NCBI RefSeq assembly: GCF_002860205.1
Contig: NZ_PGVB01000025.1
Coordinates: 62,001 to 126,000, forward strand
Source: Bacillus sp. T33-2
GTDB lineage: Bacteria; Bacillota; Bacilli; Bacillales; Cytobacillaceae
Length of the DNA stretch: 64,000 bases
Reading direction: 5' to 3'
The notes beneath the pieces were generated by a model that saw only the letters and a program-made list of their open reading frames with translations, was not told the DNA's origin and searched no databases. Positions 52,770-62,551 of this stretch are shown piece after piece; the stretch's first letter is position 1, and every line of letters begins with the position of its first letter. The translations under genes were made by a program, and so were the position numbers.

Positions 52770-53896
52770 TATCTGAATTTCATTTTCTTCAGTCCAATTA
52801 TAAAGAACACAGCTGAGAACCCGATAAGGGCTAGAACTGCCTGTACCATGGCCGGTGAATACAGGCTGCCGCTTATAATTTCACGGAATCCTGTCATCAT
52901 CCAGCTCTGCGGAACGGCTTTTGCGATTTGCCTCATCATTTCCGGCACGATATCAAGCGGCCAGTATACGCCTCCGAGCATGCATGTGCTTACAATCAGG
53001 ACGGCACTTACCGCCCCAGCCTGCTGTCTTGTCTTCACCAGTCCGGCCATCATCAATCCGAATCCGACTATGGACAGAATCGCAAGGGAAGCAAACGGGA
53101 TAAAATAAGCCAGGTTGCCCCAATTTGCCCCAAATATCAGCTTCATGCCCGTCATCAAGACTGCCAGCTGAATCCAGCCCATGATAAAGTATGAAAGCAA
53201 ATATCCGATCATAATTTGGGCTTTCGTCGCTGGTGTAACAAGGAGGCGCGGCCATGTTCCAGCCGCCCTTTCATCCAGGATAGCTGATGCTGCTCCAGAT
53301 ATTCCGAACATCATAAACATGATCGTAAATCCGACCGATAGCAGGCCGCCTGCCTCCCCGGTCCCTTCATCCTTTTGGACGATTTCTTTTTCGATCGTGA
53401 CGCCTTCACTGGCCGCAACACTCTCAAGCAATGCGGGAAACTGGGTGCTGTCAATCTGGGATGTGGCTGAATAGGACTGGAAAACAGTTCTGGCCGCCCC
53501 CTCAACATATGGATATAAAGCCGTGTATTCCTGGCCTTTTCGCTGAACAACTACATCGAACAATGGCTCCTTCGCTTCAATCCGTTCAATGAGGTCAGCA
53601 GGAACGATGACCGCGGCGGCCGCTTCCTGAGCCCTTATATTTTCTTTCGCTTTTGACTCAGACGATTCCACCCATTTGTATTGATCATTTGCCTTTAGAA
53701 GCTCCACTATTTGCCTGCTGGCTTCATCCTTTCCACCCACGATGTTCACAACAGGCTTGTTTCTTTCCGAGCCACCGGATACGCCACCAAAAATGATGCT
53801 GAAAATGAGCGGCATTACAAGCATCATCACCCAGGCAGATGGTGTTTTGAATATGTCTTTTAGGCGAAGCCATGTAATGACAAAAATTTTACGCAT
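52769..53896 (-). CDS. ABC-2 type export permease (LnrN-like)
   Basis: A 375-residue ABC-2 permease: one N-terminal membrane segment (AWVMMLVMPLIFSIIFGGVS), a large extracytoplasmic domain, then five segments including ILDERAAGTWPRLLVTPATK, the typical coupling region. The ATG at 53896 follows GAGGAGG and overlaps the upstream permease by eight bases. Length, order and pairing match B. subtilis LnrN (YfiN) of the linearmycin resistance exporter. No two-component genes like lnrJK are adjacent. Confidence 0.85.
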   Translation of the reverse strand: MRKIFVITWLRLKDIFKTPSAWVMMLVMPLIFSIIFGGVSGGSERNKPVVNIVGGKDEASRQIVELLKANDQYKWVESSESKAKENIRAQEAAAAVIVPADLIERIEAKEPLFDVVVQRKGQEYTALYPYVEGAARTVFQSYSATSQIDSTQFPALLESVAASEGVTIEKEIVQKDEGTGEAGGLLSVGFTIMFMMFGISGAASAILDERAAGTWPRLLVTPATKAQIMIGYLLSYFIMGWIQLAVLMTGMKLIFGANWGNLAYFIPFASLAILSIVGFGLMMAGLVKTRQQAGAVSAVLIVSTCMLGGVYWPLDIVPEMMRQIAKAVPQSWMMTGFREIISGSLYSPAMVQAVLALIGFSAVFFIIGLKKMKFR

Positions 53897-55103
53897 AGCT
53901 GAGCCTCCTCTCGGCAGATTGGCGCATCCATCCGATCGCAAAGAACAAAACGCCCATGCCGATTAAGATGGCCGCTTCCGGAACAACTTCGATAAATGTG
54001 CCGCCTGACATCAAATCCAAAAAGGTTTGCAGCGCGAGTGCGTTTGGGAGCACTTGTACAATCCCATTCATCCAGTCCGGGAACAGATAAAGCGGGACCA
54101 TGCTGCCCCCGATTCCCGACAAGATTTGTGTTCCAAGCATCCCGGCAACATTAAAGGCCTTTTCTGTTTTTATGAAGGATCCGATGAGGACGCCCAGTCC
54201 GCAAGCACTGAATACGTAGGCAATGCCAGCCAAAGCCACACCTGAAAGAGAATTCCCCCAATCCACTCCAAAAAGCAGGCTGGTACCAAGGATAATGACC
54301 ATCAGTTGAATCAGGCTCATGAACAGAAGCCCTGTAAACTTGCCCATCATATATTGACTATGGGTTAAAGTCGACACGAGCAATCGGCTGTACACTTCCT
54401 GCTCCTTTTCCTCGATCATGGCACTGACCCCGATTACCACCGTCATAAGCAGGAACATCACACCCATGCCTGCCGCATAATATTGAAAGGAATCGACCTG
54501 TTGGGCCTCCGCTTCCACCGCTTCTTCATTTAAAAGAGGAAATCCAGCAGCTTGTTCCTGTACGGCAGCTGGGCCCTGCTCGGCTATTTCAGGCAGCGGT
54601 TTTCCCGCCTGGATTGCGGCTTCAACAGCCAATTGCATTCCCGTGGCATTGACTTCAGCCGTCTGCACGAATTGCTGTATGACATTTTCTATGATGGTTG
54701 TCTGGATATCCGCACCGGGAATCGAGACGATTTTCAGTTCCGCTGCTTCGCCCGACATTACGGACGAAGTAAAATCAGAATCGATGATGAAGCCAGCGGT
54801 CAGCTTTTGATTTTCAAGCTGGTCCATCAGGTCTTCCTGTTTTAGGGATTTCACTGACACTAGATCTTTCATGCCTTGGGCAAAAACCTCTTCTGCAAGC
54901 ACTTCCCCAAGAGCTCCCTTGTCCAGGTTAACTAATCCGACGGAAAACTTTTTGATTGTCTCTTCTTCGCCGCCCATCATTTTTCCAAATGCGGCACCGA
55001 GAATCGAGATTAATAGAATAGGCATTAAAATCAATGTCAGAAGTGCTTTTTTATCACGGCCAATCAGCAAGGCATCTTTTAAAGCCAGCCACCAAAAGTT
55101 CAT
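53889..55103 (-). CDS. ABC-2 type export permease (LnrM-like)
   Basis: A 404-residue ABC-2 permease with the same layout: DALLIGRDKKALLTLILMPI at the N-terminus, an extracytoplasmic domain rich in Glu/Gln/Ala (residues 60-210), and MIEEKEQEVYSRLLVSTLTH as the coupling helix. It forms a heterodimer with the next permease by analogy with LnrM/LnrN. The start follows AAAGGGGGA. Confidence 0.85.
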   Translation of the reverse strand: MNFWWLALKDALLIGRDKKALLTLILMPILLISILGAAFGKMMGGEEETIKKFSVGLVNLDKGALGEVLAEEVFAQGMKDLVSVKSLKQEDLMDQLENQKLTAGFIIDSDFTSSVMSGEAAELKIVSIPGADIQTTIIENVIQQFVQTAEVNATGMQLAVEAAIQAGKPLPEIAEQGPAAVQEQAAGFPLLNEEAVEAEAQQVDSFQYYAAGMGVMFLLMTVVIGVSAMIEEKEQEVYSRLLVSTLTHSQYMMGKFTGLLFMSLIQLMVIILGTSLLFGVDWGNSLSGVALAGIAYVFSACGLGVLIGSFIKTEKAFNVAGMLGTQILSGIGGSMVPLYLFPDWMNGIVQVLPNALALQTFLDLMSGGTFIEVVPEAAILIGMGVLFFAIGWMRQSAERRLSYA

Positions 55104-55130
55104 ATTAGTCCCCCTTTCCCGTGTTTCTTT

Positions 55131-56075
55131 TTAATCGCGCAGGCTTCTCCCGGTCAGATGCAAAAATACACTTTCAAGATTCGGTTCGATAATGTCGACA
55201 GAACCTATTTTTGTGCCTTGCCTGCTGACAGCCTGGATAAGCTCACTTAACACAGCCTGCGGTTCTTTATGAAATACGGTAAGCTGCTGATTATGTATCT
55301 GTACGTCCCGCTTCTCAACAAGAGGGGCAAGTTCGGCTGGAATGTGTTCCAGGTTCTCGTCGGTATCCGTGAAAGTGAGCACAATCCGTGACCGGTCGCC
55401 GATTTTTTCGCGAAGCTCCGGAATCGTGCCACTGGCAATGAACTGGCCATGGTCCATGATGCCAATCCGCTCACACAGGAACTCCACTTCCTCCATGTAA
55501 TGACTTGTATAGATCACCGCCATGCCTTCAGCGTTAAGCCTCTTCACGGTTTCAAGAATATGGGTCCGGGATTGAGGGTCAATGCCCACGGTCGGCTCAT
55601 CCATAATTAACAGCTCGGGCTTGTGCAAAATGGCTGCCCCAATGTTCACCCTCCGTTTCATCCCACCCGAAAAGGTTTCGACTTTGTCATTTGACCGGTC
55701 AGTAAGACCGATAATTTCAAGCGCCTCATCCACACGCTGCCTAAGCACCAGGCCTTGCAGGCCGTACATTCTCCCCCAGAACATCAGGTTTTCCTTTGCG
55801 GACATTGTTTGATAGAGTGCAATTTCCTGGGGAACGATCCCGATCCTGCCCTGTGCTTTTTTCGGCTGCTTCACCATGTCAATTCCGGCCACCTCGATAT
55901 TCCCTGAAGTTGGCAGAAACAGGCCGCTTATCATTTGAATTGTGGTTGTTTTCCCTGCACCATTAGGTCCAAGCAGCCCGAAGGACTCGCCTTTTTGGAC
56001 AGAAAATGTCACACCTTTTACCGCTTCATGCTGGTTATACTTTTTACGCAACTCCGAAACAGCCAGCAACACCAT
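55131..56075 (-). CDS. ABC transporter ATP-binding protein (LnrL-like)
   Basis: A 314-residue ATPase. Walker A is GPNGAGKTT, signature ETFSGGMKRRVNIG, Walker B ELLIMDEPTVGIDP and switch histidine in YTSHYME. A C-terminal domain of about 90 residues (VLTFTDTDENLEHIP to the final LESVFLHLTGRSLRD) is usual for drug-export DrrA/LnrL-type ATPases. The ATG at 56075 follows GGGAGTGG. The 26-codon upstream extension has no support. First gene of a three-gene exporter operon. The substrate is probably a lipophilic antibiotic, as inferred from LnrLMN. Confidence 0.88.
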   Translation of the reverse strand: MVLLAVSELRKKYNQHEAVKGVTFSVQKGESFGLLGPNGAGKTTTIQMISGLFLPTSGNIEVAGIDMVKQPKKAQGRIGIVPQEIALYQTMSAKENLMFWGRMYGLQGLVLRQRVDEALEIIGLTDRSNDKVETFSGGMKRRVNIGAAILHKPELLIMDEPTVGIDPQSRTHILETVKRLNAEGMAVIYTSHYMEEVEFLCERIGIMDHGQFIASGTIPELREKIGDRSRIVLTFTDTDENLEHIPAELAPLVEKRDVQIHNQQLTVFHKEPQAVLSELIQAVSRQGTKIGSVDIIEPNLESVFLHLTGRSLRD

Positions 56076-56228
56076 TTTTTCCACTCCCATCTTTTCTGGT
56101 ATAAATATACTATAATTATAGCAATTTTCTACTTTAGGTGTGATAATATTCACAAAATTCGTGTTTTCTTTTGATATTCTAATTTATTGGAGTATGATAT
56201 TGTAAAAGTAAAATCAGGGAAGAACATA

Positions 56229-57485
56229 ATGGATCCGCGACTAAAGGAATTAGCTGATTTTACAAAAACCAAGCTTGGACTCGCAGATTACCATCTACAT
56301 ACAGTTCAAATTTATCGTGATAGAAATATTCTTCACGGCATGGACTAGACGCTGACGATGGAGTGGTATCCGAAGCAGATAACCGAACAGCCAGATGACG
56401 ATTGCAATCCCGATGGAACTGCAGTTATTGATTTAGCCATACACAGCCGCCGTTTTAACAGCATCATTTTTGTAGGTGGAATATCTCATGCAGTCGGCAA
56501 CACATTTGATGGAAATGATTCAATTATAAAGTGGATTGAGCGGGAAACCGGCTTGAAGTACGGGCAGCAGTTAAAGATCTGGAAACAAGACGATCTAAAA
56601 ATTCATTTTGAAGGTTGTTTTAATGGAGTGGCTGTTTCACCTTCTGGCTTTATCGACTTTGAACTGGACGAGAACGGGAATTTGGTCTTTTTTGCTGCTA
56701 ATGGGCCGTTTCCGTCAGCCGATACATTTCAGCAAGAAGAGTTTGCCTTGTCTCTGGCAGATGTTGTACCCCTAGCAAGAAACCAATTTAAACTTTTCGA
56801 ATTTCCTTCATTTGAACAAGAAAAATGGTTCCCCGTGTACGGGCTGGAAGAGATTTACTTAACCAATAACAAAAGTGAAACTATTCCTTTTTTTGCAGAC
56901 GTTAGATCCAGCTTGAAGATAGATAAAATTCTGCAATGGGATTCACCTTCGCCAGAACCGTTCACCAGACGGGAAATCAACCTGAATGAAACGATTGCGA
57001 CCTGAGCAGGCTCTTGTCCGTGAACCTCATCCAGATACATTTCCAATCACCGAGCCAGACCAAGAAAAAATCATTGCCTCAGTTATAGAGTTTTTACGCA
57101 AGGTATTTCCCGATGACTCTGGCAAATGGAAGCTCACTCACATATACCGTGACAAAGGTTATATAAATGCGGAATTAAGGCCAACAAAGCAGGATTTGCA
57201 CGTATTCCAGGGCAAGCTAGTGGTTTTATTGATAGTGATACGTTTGAAGCGGTGAATTTTATCGGCAATGTAGAATTCCTGGAGATGTTTAATACATACT
57301 CCCCAGCTGAAAAAATTACAGTAAGTTTCGAAGCAGCATTTGAAAAAATCGCAGAAATGATTGAATTAAAACCTGTTTACGTGTATGATTCCTCACAGCA
57401 AAAATATGTATTATGCGGGAAAATAGATTGCAAGTACGGCGTGAATGCAAGTACTGGGGATGTAATCATGCTGGATGAAATATAG
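56229..57485 (+). pseudogene. YcdB/DUF4901-like gene, broken by a stop and two frameshifts
   Basis: The frame opens at 56229 (MDPRLKELADFTKTKLGL) and meets TAG at 56346. It continues in frame (TMEWYPKQITEQPDDDCNPD) to a TGA at 57003. One extra T there restores the reading TEQALVREPHPDTFPITEPD. A second shift near 57195 leads to FARIPGQASGFIDSDTFEAV and a C-terminus with IDCKYGVNASTGDVIMLDEI. Without these three lesions it would give about 418 residues. The repeated YcdB-like pattern suggests the DUF4901 family, function unknown. The remaining sequence is well conserved, so the decay looks recent. Confidence 0.8.
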
Positions 57486-57503
57486 TCATAAGGAGAAACC
57501 ACA

Positions 57504-58004
57504 ATGGTACTAATACGGGACGCGGTGATTCACGATTTGCCGGCAATGCTGGACATTTATAACGATGCGATCCGGAACACAACCGCCACATTTGATTTAG
57601 AAGAACAAAGCCTGGAGCAGCGGGAACTCTGGTTCAGGAAGTACGGCGGGAAATATCCGCTTATTGTTGCAGAAGCCGAGGGTGAAGTGGCAGGGTACTG
57701 CTCCTTGTCCCCATTCAGGGACAAGGAAGCGTATGCCAGAACGACCGAATTATCGGTTTATATTTCAGAACATCATCGCGGCAAAGGCATCGGAGCTTCT
57801 CTGATGAAAGAAATTTTACATAGGGCAGCACAGCTTCAATACCATACCATCATCGGCGGAATTACAGACGGGAACGAGGCCAGTGTAAGGCTCCACGAAA
57901 AATTCGGCTTTGAATTCATTGGCCGGTTTAAACAGGTCGGTTATAAATTCAACCAGTGGCAGGATGTCAGTTTTTATCAGTTGATCCTTCCACCCTCAAC
58001 TTAG
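57504..58004 (+). CDS. GNAT acetyltransferase, phosphinothricin acetyltransferase-like (YwnH)
   Basis: A 166-residue GNAT enzyme. IRDAVIHDLPAMLDIYNDAI, then TTELSVYISEHHRGKGIGAS (acetyl-CoA loop) and GGITDGNEASVRLHEKFGFE with VGYKFNQWQDVSFYQLIL match the Pat/Bar/YwnH group. These acetylate amino groups of compounds such as phosphinothricin or methionine sulfoximine. The start follows AAGGAG. It lies 18 bases after the broken YcdB-like gene and may once have shared its promoter. Confidence 0.88.
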   Translation: MVLIRDAVIHDLPAMLDIYNDAIRNTTATFDLEEQSLEQRELWFRKYGGKYPLIVAEAEGEVAGYCSLSPFRDKEAYARTTELSVYISEHHRGKGIGASLMKEILHRAAQLQYHTIIGGITDGNEASVRLHEKFGFEFIGRFKQVGYKFNQWQDVSFYQLILPPST

Positions 58005-58006
58005 CA

Positions 58007-58052
58007 AAAAACAGGCATGGCCTTTTCATATCAAGGCCATGCCTGTTTTATT
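58007..58052. terminator. Bidirectional terminator between the GNAT gene and mupG
   Basis: AAACAGGCATGGCCTT pairs with AAGGCCATGCCTGTTT across an 8-base loop, with A and T runs outside. It serves the convergent acetyltransferase and mur operon. Confidence 0.92.
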
Positions 58053-59061
58053 CGCCATGAAGATACAACCGGTCACCAGGCCTTACCACTGAGAGCAACG
58101 GGAGATCAATATCGGCGACGCGGCCGATTACATTGACCTTTTCATCAGCCGGCAGGTCATTCAGGGTGATTTGGATCTCTCCCCTGTACCTGCCGTAAAG
58201 GTCATTATCCATCGTGATGGAGCCCCGTGGACGTTTGACTGTATTTTCCGGCACAACGCTATTTTTGCTCCTCGTATTCATAAAGCGGAGGACATCCCGG
58301 GCAAAATCCGGGCGCAGCTTGTATTCACCGGCATTTAAGAAAGAACTTTGAAACCGGATCGGGACAATCGTTTCCGCGTCGTATTTGATCAACTGTTCGA
58401 GCAGACCTTCACCGGGATCGGGATCCCCAATATACACGTCCTGAACACCACTTTTAAATAATTCAAGTGCCGCGGCGAACGGGTCCATATCACGGTGTTT
58501 TTCCAAGGTTGGCAGGCCCCTAAACAGTGGCCCCCGTTTTTCCCCTCTCCCCGGAACGTAAGCCCAAACAGGGATGCCATATCGTTTGTATAAGTCATTT
58601 TGTTCCCTGAAAAATTCTTCATCAAGCCCGGTTTCCGGCCGTGGGTAAAAATTATGCCAGGCGATAAGATTCTCGCTCTTAAGCCCGCCCTTCAGCAGTT
58701 CCTTCAAATCCGCTTCAAACAGGATACTCGCGTTGATCGCGAGACGGAATCGCTTTGCCAGCCTGATGATCGTTTCATTGTCGAAGAAATCGTCCAGCCT
58801 TAAACCAGCTACTCCTAGGGAAGTTAAATCTTCCAAATCTGCAATTCCCAAATGGGCCGGTGTGTTGTATGAAACATCAGCATACACTTCTATCCCCGCA
58901 TCTTTCGCTGCCTGAAGCAGCTGTTTGGCACGGACAGCCAGATCGCCGGATTCTTCAGGGATATGAAGCGAGGTGAACGCCCGCTTCACTCCTTTTTTTC
59001 CTGCATCTATAATCCTTTCCTCTGCAAAAGGATCATTCAGGTAAAACGAAATTCCGATCAA
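58048..59061 (-). CDS. mupG: 6-phospho-N-acetylmuramidase MupG (DUF871)
   Basis: A 337-residue protein with a TIM barrel (residues 1-230: IGISFYLNDPFAEERI, RLDDFFDN, AWHNFYPRPETGLDEEFF) and a C-terminal cyclophilin-like domain (RGEIQITLNDLPADEKVNVI). In S. aureus MupG cleaves MurNAc-6-phosphate-GlcNAc into MurNAc-6-phosphate and GlcNAc. The start is a TTG that overlaps the murP stop. GGTGAG precedes it. Last gene of the mur operon. Confidence 0.92.
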   Translation of the reverse strand: MIGISFYLNDPFAEERIIDAGKKGVKRAFTSLHIPEESGDLAVRAKQLLQAAKDAGIEVYADVSYNTPAHLGIADLEDLTSLGVAGLRLDDFFDNETIIRLAKRFRLAINASILFEADLKELLKGGLKSENLIAWHNFYPRPETGLDEEFFREQNDLYKRYGIPVWAYVPGRGEKRGPLFRGLPTLEKHRDMDPFAAALELFKSGVQDVYIGDPDPGEGLLEQLIKYDAETIVPIRFQSSFLNAGEYKLRPDFARDVLRFMNTRSKNSVVPENTVKRPRGSITMDNDLYGRYRGEIQITLNDLPADEKVNVIGRVADIDLPLLSVVRPGDRLYLHGE

Positions 59062-60419
59062 TCAAACTCACCAGCCATCTCGTCTTTAAACCCAAACAGG
59101 TAGGTGAAGATGAATCCGGCAGCATATGCGATCAACAAGCCGGCCAAATAAAGCAGAACCTCTCCCGTATTTACAATAAACGCAAGCGGCAGTCCTGATA
59201 CACCGACCGCAATTGTCGCTATATCAAAGTGTGCCTGGAATGCTCCTCCCACACCTGCTCCAAGACAGGCTGTAAGGAACGGCCGGCCAAGCGGCAAGGT
59301 TACACCGAAGATAAGTGGCTCCCCGATTCCAAGCATGCCTGATGGCAGCGCCCCGCCAATCGCCCGTTTCAGGCGCTTTTTCTTGGTTTTGAAGTAGATG
59401 GCAAAAGCAGCACCAACCTGACCTGCTCCACCCATCGCCAAAATCGGAAGCAGCGGGTCGTCGCCGATGGAATTGATCAGTTCAAGATGGACTGGTGTAA
59501 GTCCCTGGTGAAGCCCGGTAACAACAAGCGGAAGGAACGTCGCTCCCAAAATAAAGCCTGCGACAACCCCGCCGATATCCAATACAGCCAGCAATCCTTT
59601 CGTGATCGCATCAGAAATCATTCCGCCAAGTGGCATAAATACAATATAAGTTACAATTCCGGTAATCAATAAGGCTATTGTCGGCGTTACAATAATATCA
59701 AGCGACTGTGGGACAAAGCGGCGCACCCGCTTTTCAACAAGCGCAATGAATACAGCTGCCAAAAGGACCCCGATCAAGCCACCGCGCCCAGGCACAAGTG
59801 CTTCTCCGAACAATGTGATATTGGCAATGGCAGGGTTGATGATCAGGACACCCGCCAACCCCCCAAGCGCAGGTGATCCGCCGAATTCCTTGGCGGCATT
59901 TATACCGACCAGAATTCCAAGATAAGCAAATAGCCCGCCGCCTATCGTGGTCAGGATCATGGCAAGCTGCGATTCAGCATTCAGCCAGCCAGCCTGGATA
60001 ATCGCCCGGGAAATACCAGTGATCAAACCTGAAGCAACAAGCGCAGGGATCAACGGGATAAAAATGCTGGCAATCTTCCGCAAAAACAGCTTAAATGGAG
60101 TTGCATTTTTTTGATTCAGCTCTGACTTGGTGGCGGTCGCCCGTTCTTTAAGATTGATATCGCCGGATGCAGCTACCAATTTACCAAACTCGTCTGTAAC
60201 TCTTGTGACTTTTCCTGGTCCTAAAATGATTTGCAATGTTTCTTCCTCGACAACACCCAGTACACCGTCGATTCTTTTAATCCCATCTTTATTGACAAGT
60301 GCCGGGTTTACCGGAGTAACCCGAAGGCGCGTCATACAGTTTGTAAATGATGCAATGTTAGAAGCTCCCCCCAGCTGCTCCAAAAGCTTTCTAGCCAGTT
60401 CTTGATTTTCGCCAGCCAT
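59058..60419 (-). CDS. murP: PTS transporter MurP, N-acetylmuramic acid specific EIIBC
   Basis: A 453-residue PTS protein. The EIIB domain (1-90) has the phosphorylated cysteine in ASFTNCMTRLRVTPVN. The EIIC domain (110-450) has about ten membrane segments with PALGGLAGVLIINPAIANI and GAGQVGAAFAIYFKTK. It imports and phosphorylates MurNAc or MurNAc-GlcNAc and needs an external EIIA. GAAGGGGG precedes the ATG. A cre-like site lies 85 bases upstream. Confidence 0.92.
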   Translation of the reverse strand: MAGENQELARKLLEQLGGASNIASFTNCMTRLRVTPVNPALVNKDGIKRIDGVLGVVEEETLQIILGPGKVTRVTDEFGKLVAASGDINLKERATATKSELNQKNATPFKLFLRKIASIFIPLIPALVASGLITGISRAIIQAGWLNAESQLAMILTTIGGGLFAYLGILVGINAAKEFGGSPALGGLAGVLIINPAIANITLFGEALVPGRGGLIGVLLAAVFIALVEKRVRRFVPQSLDIIVTPTIALLITGIVTYIVFMPLGGMISDAITKGLLAVLDIGGVVAGFILGATFLPLVVTGLHQGLTPVHLELINSIGDDPLLPILAMGGAGQVGAAFAIYFKTKKKRLKRAIGGALPSGMLGIGEPLIFGVTLPLGRPFLTACLGAGVGGAFQAHFDIATIAVGVSGLPLAFIVNTGEVLLYLAGLLIAYAAGFIFTYLFGFKDEMAGEFD

Positions 60420-60503
60420 TTTAATGCCCCCTTCTTCACTTTAAAAACTAATAACCTATTGGAAAAATTGCATAAAAAATGAGATTAATATAAATCTTTG
60501 ACT

Positions 60504-60517
60504 AACTAACGCTTTCA
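60504..60517 (-). promoter_or_regulatory. Candidate cre (CcpA) site upstream of murP
   Basis: The minus strand reads TGAAAGCGTTAGTT, one mismatch from the CcpA consensus TGWAARCGYTWNCW. It sits in the 174-base gap between murR and murP, where an internal promoter could exist. Confidence 0.5.
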
Positions 60518-60593
60518 TATAACTGTTGGCCAATTAACAACGAGACACGGATTGATCTTTGCGCTGCGGTTTTCCTACCACCCCCAAAAAGTG

Positions 60594-61448
60594 TTATTTA
60601 TTTTGTTTTAAAAATTGAATCGCTTCCCTTGTTCTGTCTATATAATCAACCGTCTCCCCGTACTGTTCAGTGGCCATGCTCAAAAACAAAATATCGATGA
60701 TGAACAGCTGGGCCAACCGGGAAGACGTGGCTGCACTCCTGAAGGGCGCTTCCGCCGAATACGACGTATACAAACTGATATCCGCCAGGGATGCAACGGT
60801 TGATTGCCCATATTTAGTGAGGCTGATTGTTTTCATCCCCTTCTTTTTTGCCAGGGACAGGAGCTTCACAACTTCCGGTGTTTCCCCGGAAAAAGATATT
60901 CCAAATGCGATATCATTGGGTCCGGCGTTGGCGATTAGAGAGGCAACTAAATGCGTATCAGGAAATGCCGTTGCCCGCCGGTTGATGCGAAGCAGCTTTT
61001 GCTGGGCATCCATGGCGATCAGATGTGACGCGCCGATTCCGAAAAGATGGACATTTTCCGCCGCAAGCAGTGCTTTCACGGCCCGTTCCAGCTCTTCGTA
61101 ATTAATGATTTCAGCGGAATCCTGCAGGCTTTGGATGCTATTGCTGGTTGTTTTCTGCACGATTGAATAGATTGGCTCGGCCGGTTCAATATCGCGGTAG
61201 CCTTTCTCAGCGGGTTTTACCAAATCTCCGGCAATTCTCACTTTCAAATCCTGAAAACCTTTGAGGCCGAGGGATTTGCAAAGCCTGATGACAGCGGATC
61301 CACTCGTTTTCGATTCCGCTCCCAGCGCACTGACAGTGCTGTTCACCACAACATGGGGGTTTTCAAGAATGTATTGCCCAATCTTGCGTTCTGATGCCGG
61401 AAGCTGCTCCAGCATGTTTTCGATCATTTTAAGTCCGCCCGTTGCCAC
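60594..61448 (-). CDS. murR: RpiR-family regulator MurR
   Basis: A 284-residue RpiR regulator: N-terminal helix-turn-helix (SALGAESKTSGSAVIRLCKS) and C-terminal SIS domain (VHLFGIGASHLIAMDAQQKL, FGISFSGETPEVVKLL) that senses MurNAc-6-phosphate. It aligns end to end with B. subtilis MurR (YbbH). The GTG at 61448 gives (M)ATGGLK as in that protein and has AGGTGG eight bases before it. The GTG at 61460 is less likely. It represses the mur operon. Confidence 0.9.
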   Translation of the reverse strand: MATGGLKMIENMLEQLPASERKIGQYILENPHVVVNSTVSALGAESKTSGSAVIRLCKSLGLKGFQDLKVRIAGDLVKPAEKGYRDIEPAEPIYSIVQKTTSNSIQSLQDSAEIINYEELERAVKALLAAENVHLFGIGASHLIAMDAQQKLLRINRRATAFPDTHLVASLIANAGPNDIAFGISFSGETPEVVKLLSLAKKKGMKTISLTKYGQSTVASLADISLYTSYSAEAPFRSAATSSRLAQLFIIDILFLSMATEQYGETVDYIDRTREAIQFLKQNK

Positions 61449-61539
61449 TTGCCCTACCACCTTTGGATGCGCTTTCTTTAAGTTGAACTTGTTATATTAT
61501 GCGATATTCTGAAGCAGCCGGATTGATCAAAGGTACATT

Positions 61540-62457
61540 TTATGACTTCCTGGAATTTACGATTTCTATCGCTTTCCGGACATATCCGCCCGCCTCGTTT
61601 AACAGGCTTGATGCCTCGTCTTTTTTGATGTTCGCCTTGATCATCACAATTGCTGTTTTCACATTGTTATCCGCTTGTTCAAGAACATTCTTCGCCTGGT
61701 CATAAGGTACATCCGTTATTTTCATGATGATGCCGATCGCCCGCTCTTTTAGTTTATAATTGCTCACATGGACATCGACCATCAGGTTTTCATAAGCTTT
61801 GCCCATCAGGATCATCGATGAGGTTGAAATCATGTTAAGCACCATTTTTTGTGCGGTCGCAGCTTTCAGTCTTGTAGAACCTGTCAACACCTCAGGTCCA
61901 ACGATCACCTCAATGCTCTGTTCGGCTTCCTGGCTGATCAGTGAATTTTCATTGCATGACAGGGCGACCGTTTTAGCGCCGACGCTGCGTGCATATTTTA
62001 AAGCACCTATCACATAGGGGGTCCGACCGCTGGCAGCAATTCCGACAACAGTATCATTTTCATTAAGCCCGATCGCTTTTAAATCGGATTCGCCAAGCTC
62101 CGGCCGGTCTTCGGCACCTTCCACCGCTTTAACGAAAGCGCTTTCACCACCAGCAATAAGACCCTGTACAGTAGCGGGATCGGTACTGAATGTCGGCGGA
62201 CATTCAACAGCATCAAGAACTCCGAGCCTGCCGCTTGTTCCGGCCCCGATATAAATGAGGCGCCCGCCTTTTTTTAAAGACTCGAATGTGAAGTTTACTG
62301 CCTTTTCAATATCCGGTATCACTTTCTCGACGGCGCATGCCACTTTTTTATCTTCTTCATTCATCACTTTCAAGATGTCGAGTGGCTCTGCCGTATCAAT
62401 TTTCACCGTTCCCTCGTTGCGCGACTCGGTTGTTAATCCGGTAAGATTCTGATCCAT
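61540..62457 (-). CDS. murQ: N-acetylmuramic acid 6-phosphate etherase MurQ
   Basis: A 305-residue SIS-fold etherase: [40 protein letters not shown] and [20 protein letters not shown] are diagnostic. It cleaves the lactyl ether of MurNAc-6-phosphate, giving GlcNAc-6-phosphate and D-lactate. The start follows GGAGG. First gene of the operon, with a sigma-A promoter upstream. An in-gene site at 62133-62146 reads TGAAAGCGCTTTCG on the minus strand and resembles a cre. Confidence 0.95.
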   Translation of the reverse strand: MDQNLTGLTTESRNEGTVKIDTAEPLDILKVMNEEDKKVACAVEKVIPDIEKAVNFTFESLKKGGRLIYIGAGTSGRLGVLDAVECPPTFSTDPATVQGLIAGGESAFVKAVEGAEDRPELGESDLKAIGLNENDTVVGIAASGRTPYVIGALKYARSVGAKTVALSCNENSLISQEAEQSIEVIVGPEVLTGSTRLKAATAQKMVLNMISTSSMILMGKAYENLMVDVHVSNYKLKERAIGIIMKITDVPYDQAKNVLEQADNNVKTAIVMIKANIKKDEASSLLNEAGGYVRKAIEIVNSRKS

Positions 62458-62498
62458 TCTGATACCTCCAAATGGTTCTAATTGGTAGCTTTAAAAAT

Positions 62499-62527
62499 AG
62501 TATAAAATTTTCGGAATAAATATTCAA
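62499..62527 (-). promoter_or_regulatory. Promoter of the mur operon with an inverted repeat at -35
   Basis: TTGAAT (62522-62527) and TATACT (62499-62504) are 17 bases apart on the minus strand, about 45 bases before murQ. GAATA-AA-TATTC (62514-62525) overlaps the -35 box and is a candidate MurR site. Confidence 0.65.
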
Positions 62528-62551
62528 TATATTATTTGATTTTTTGAAACT

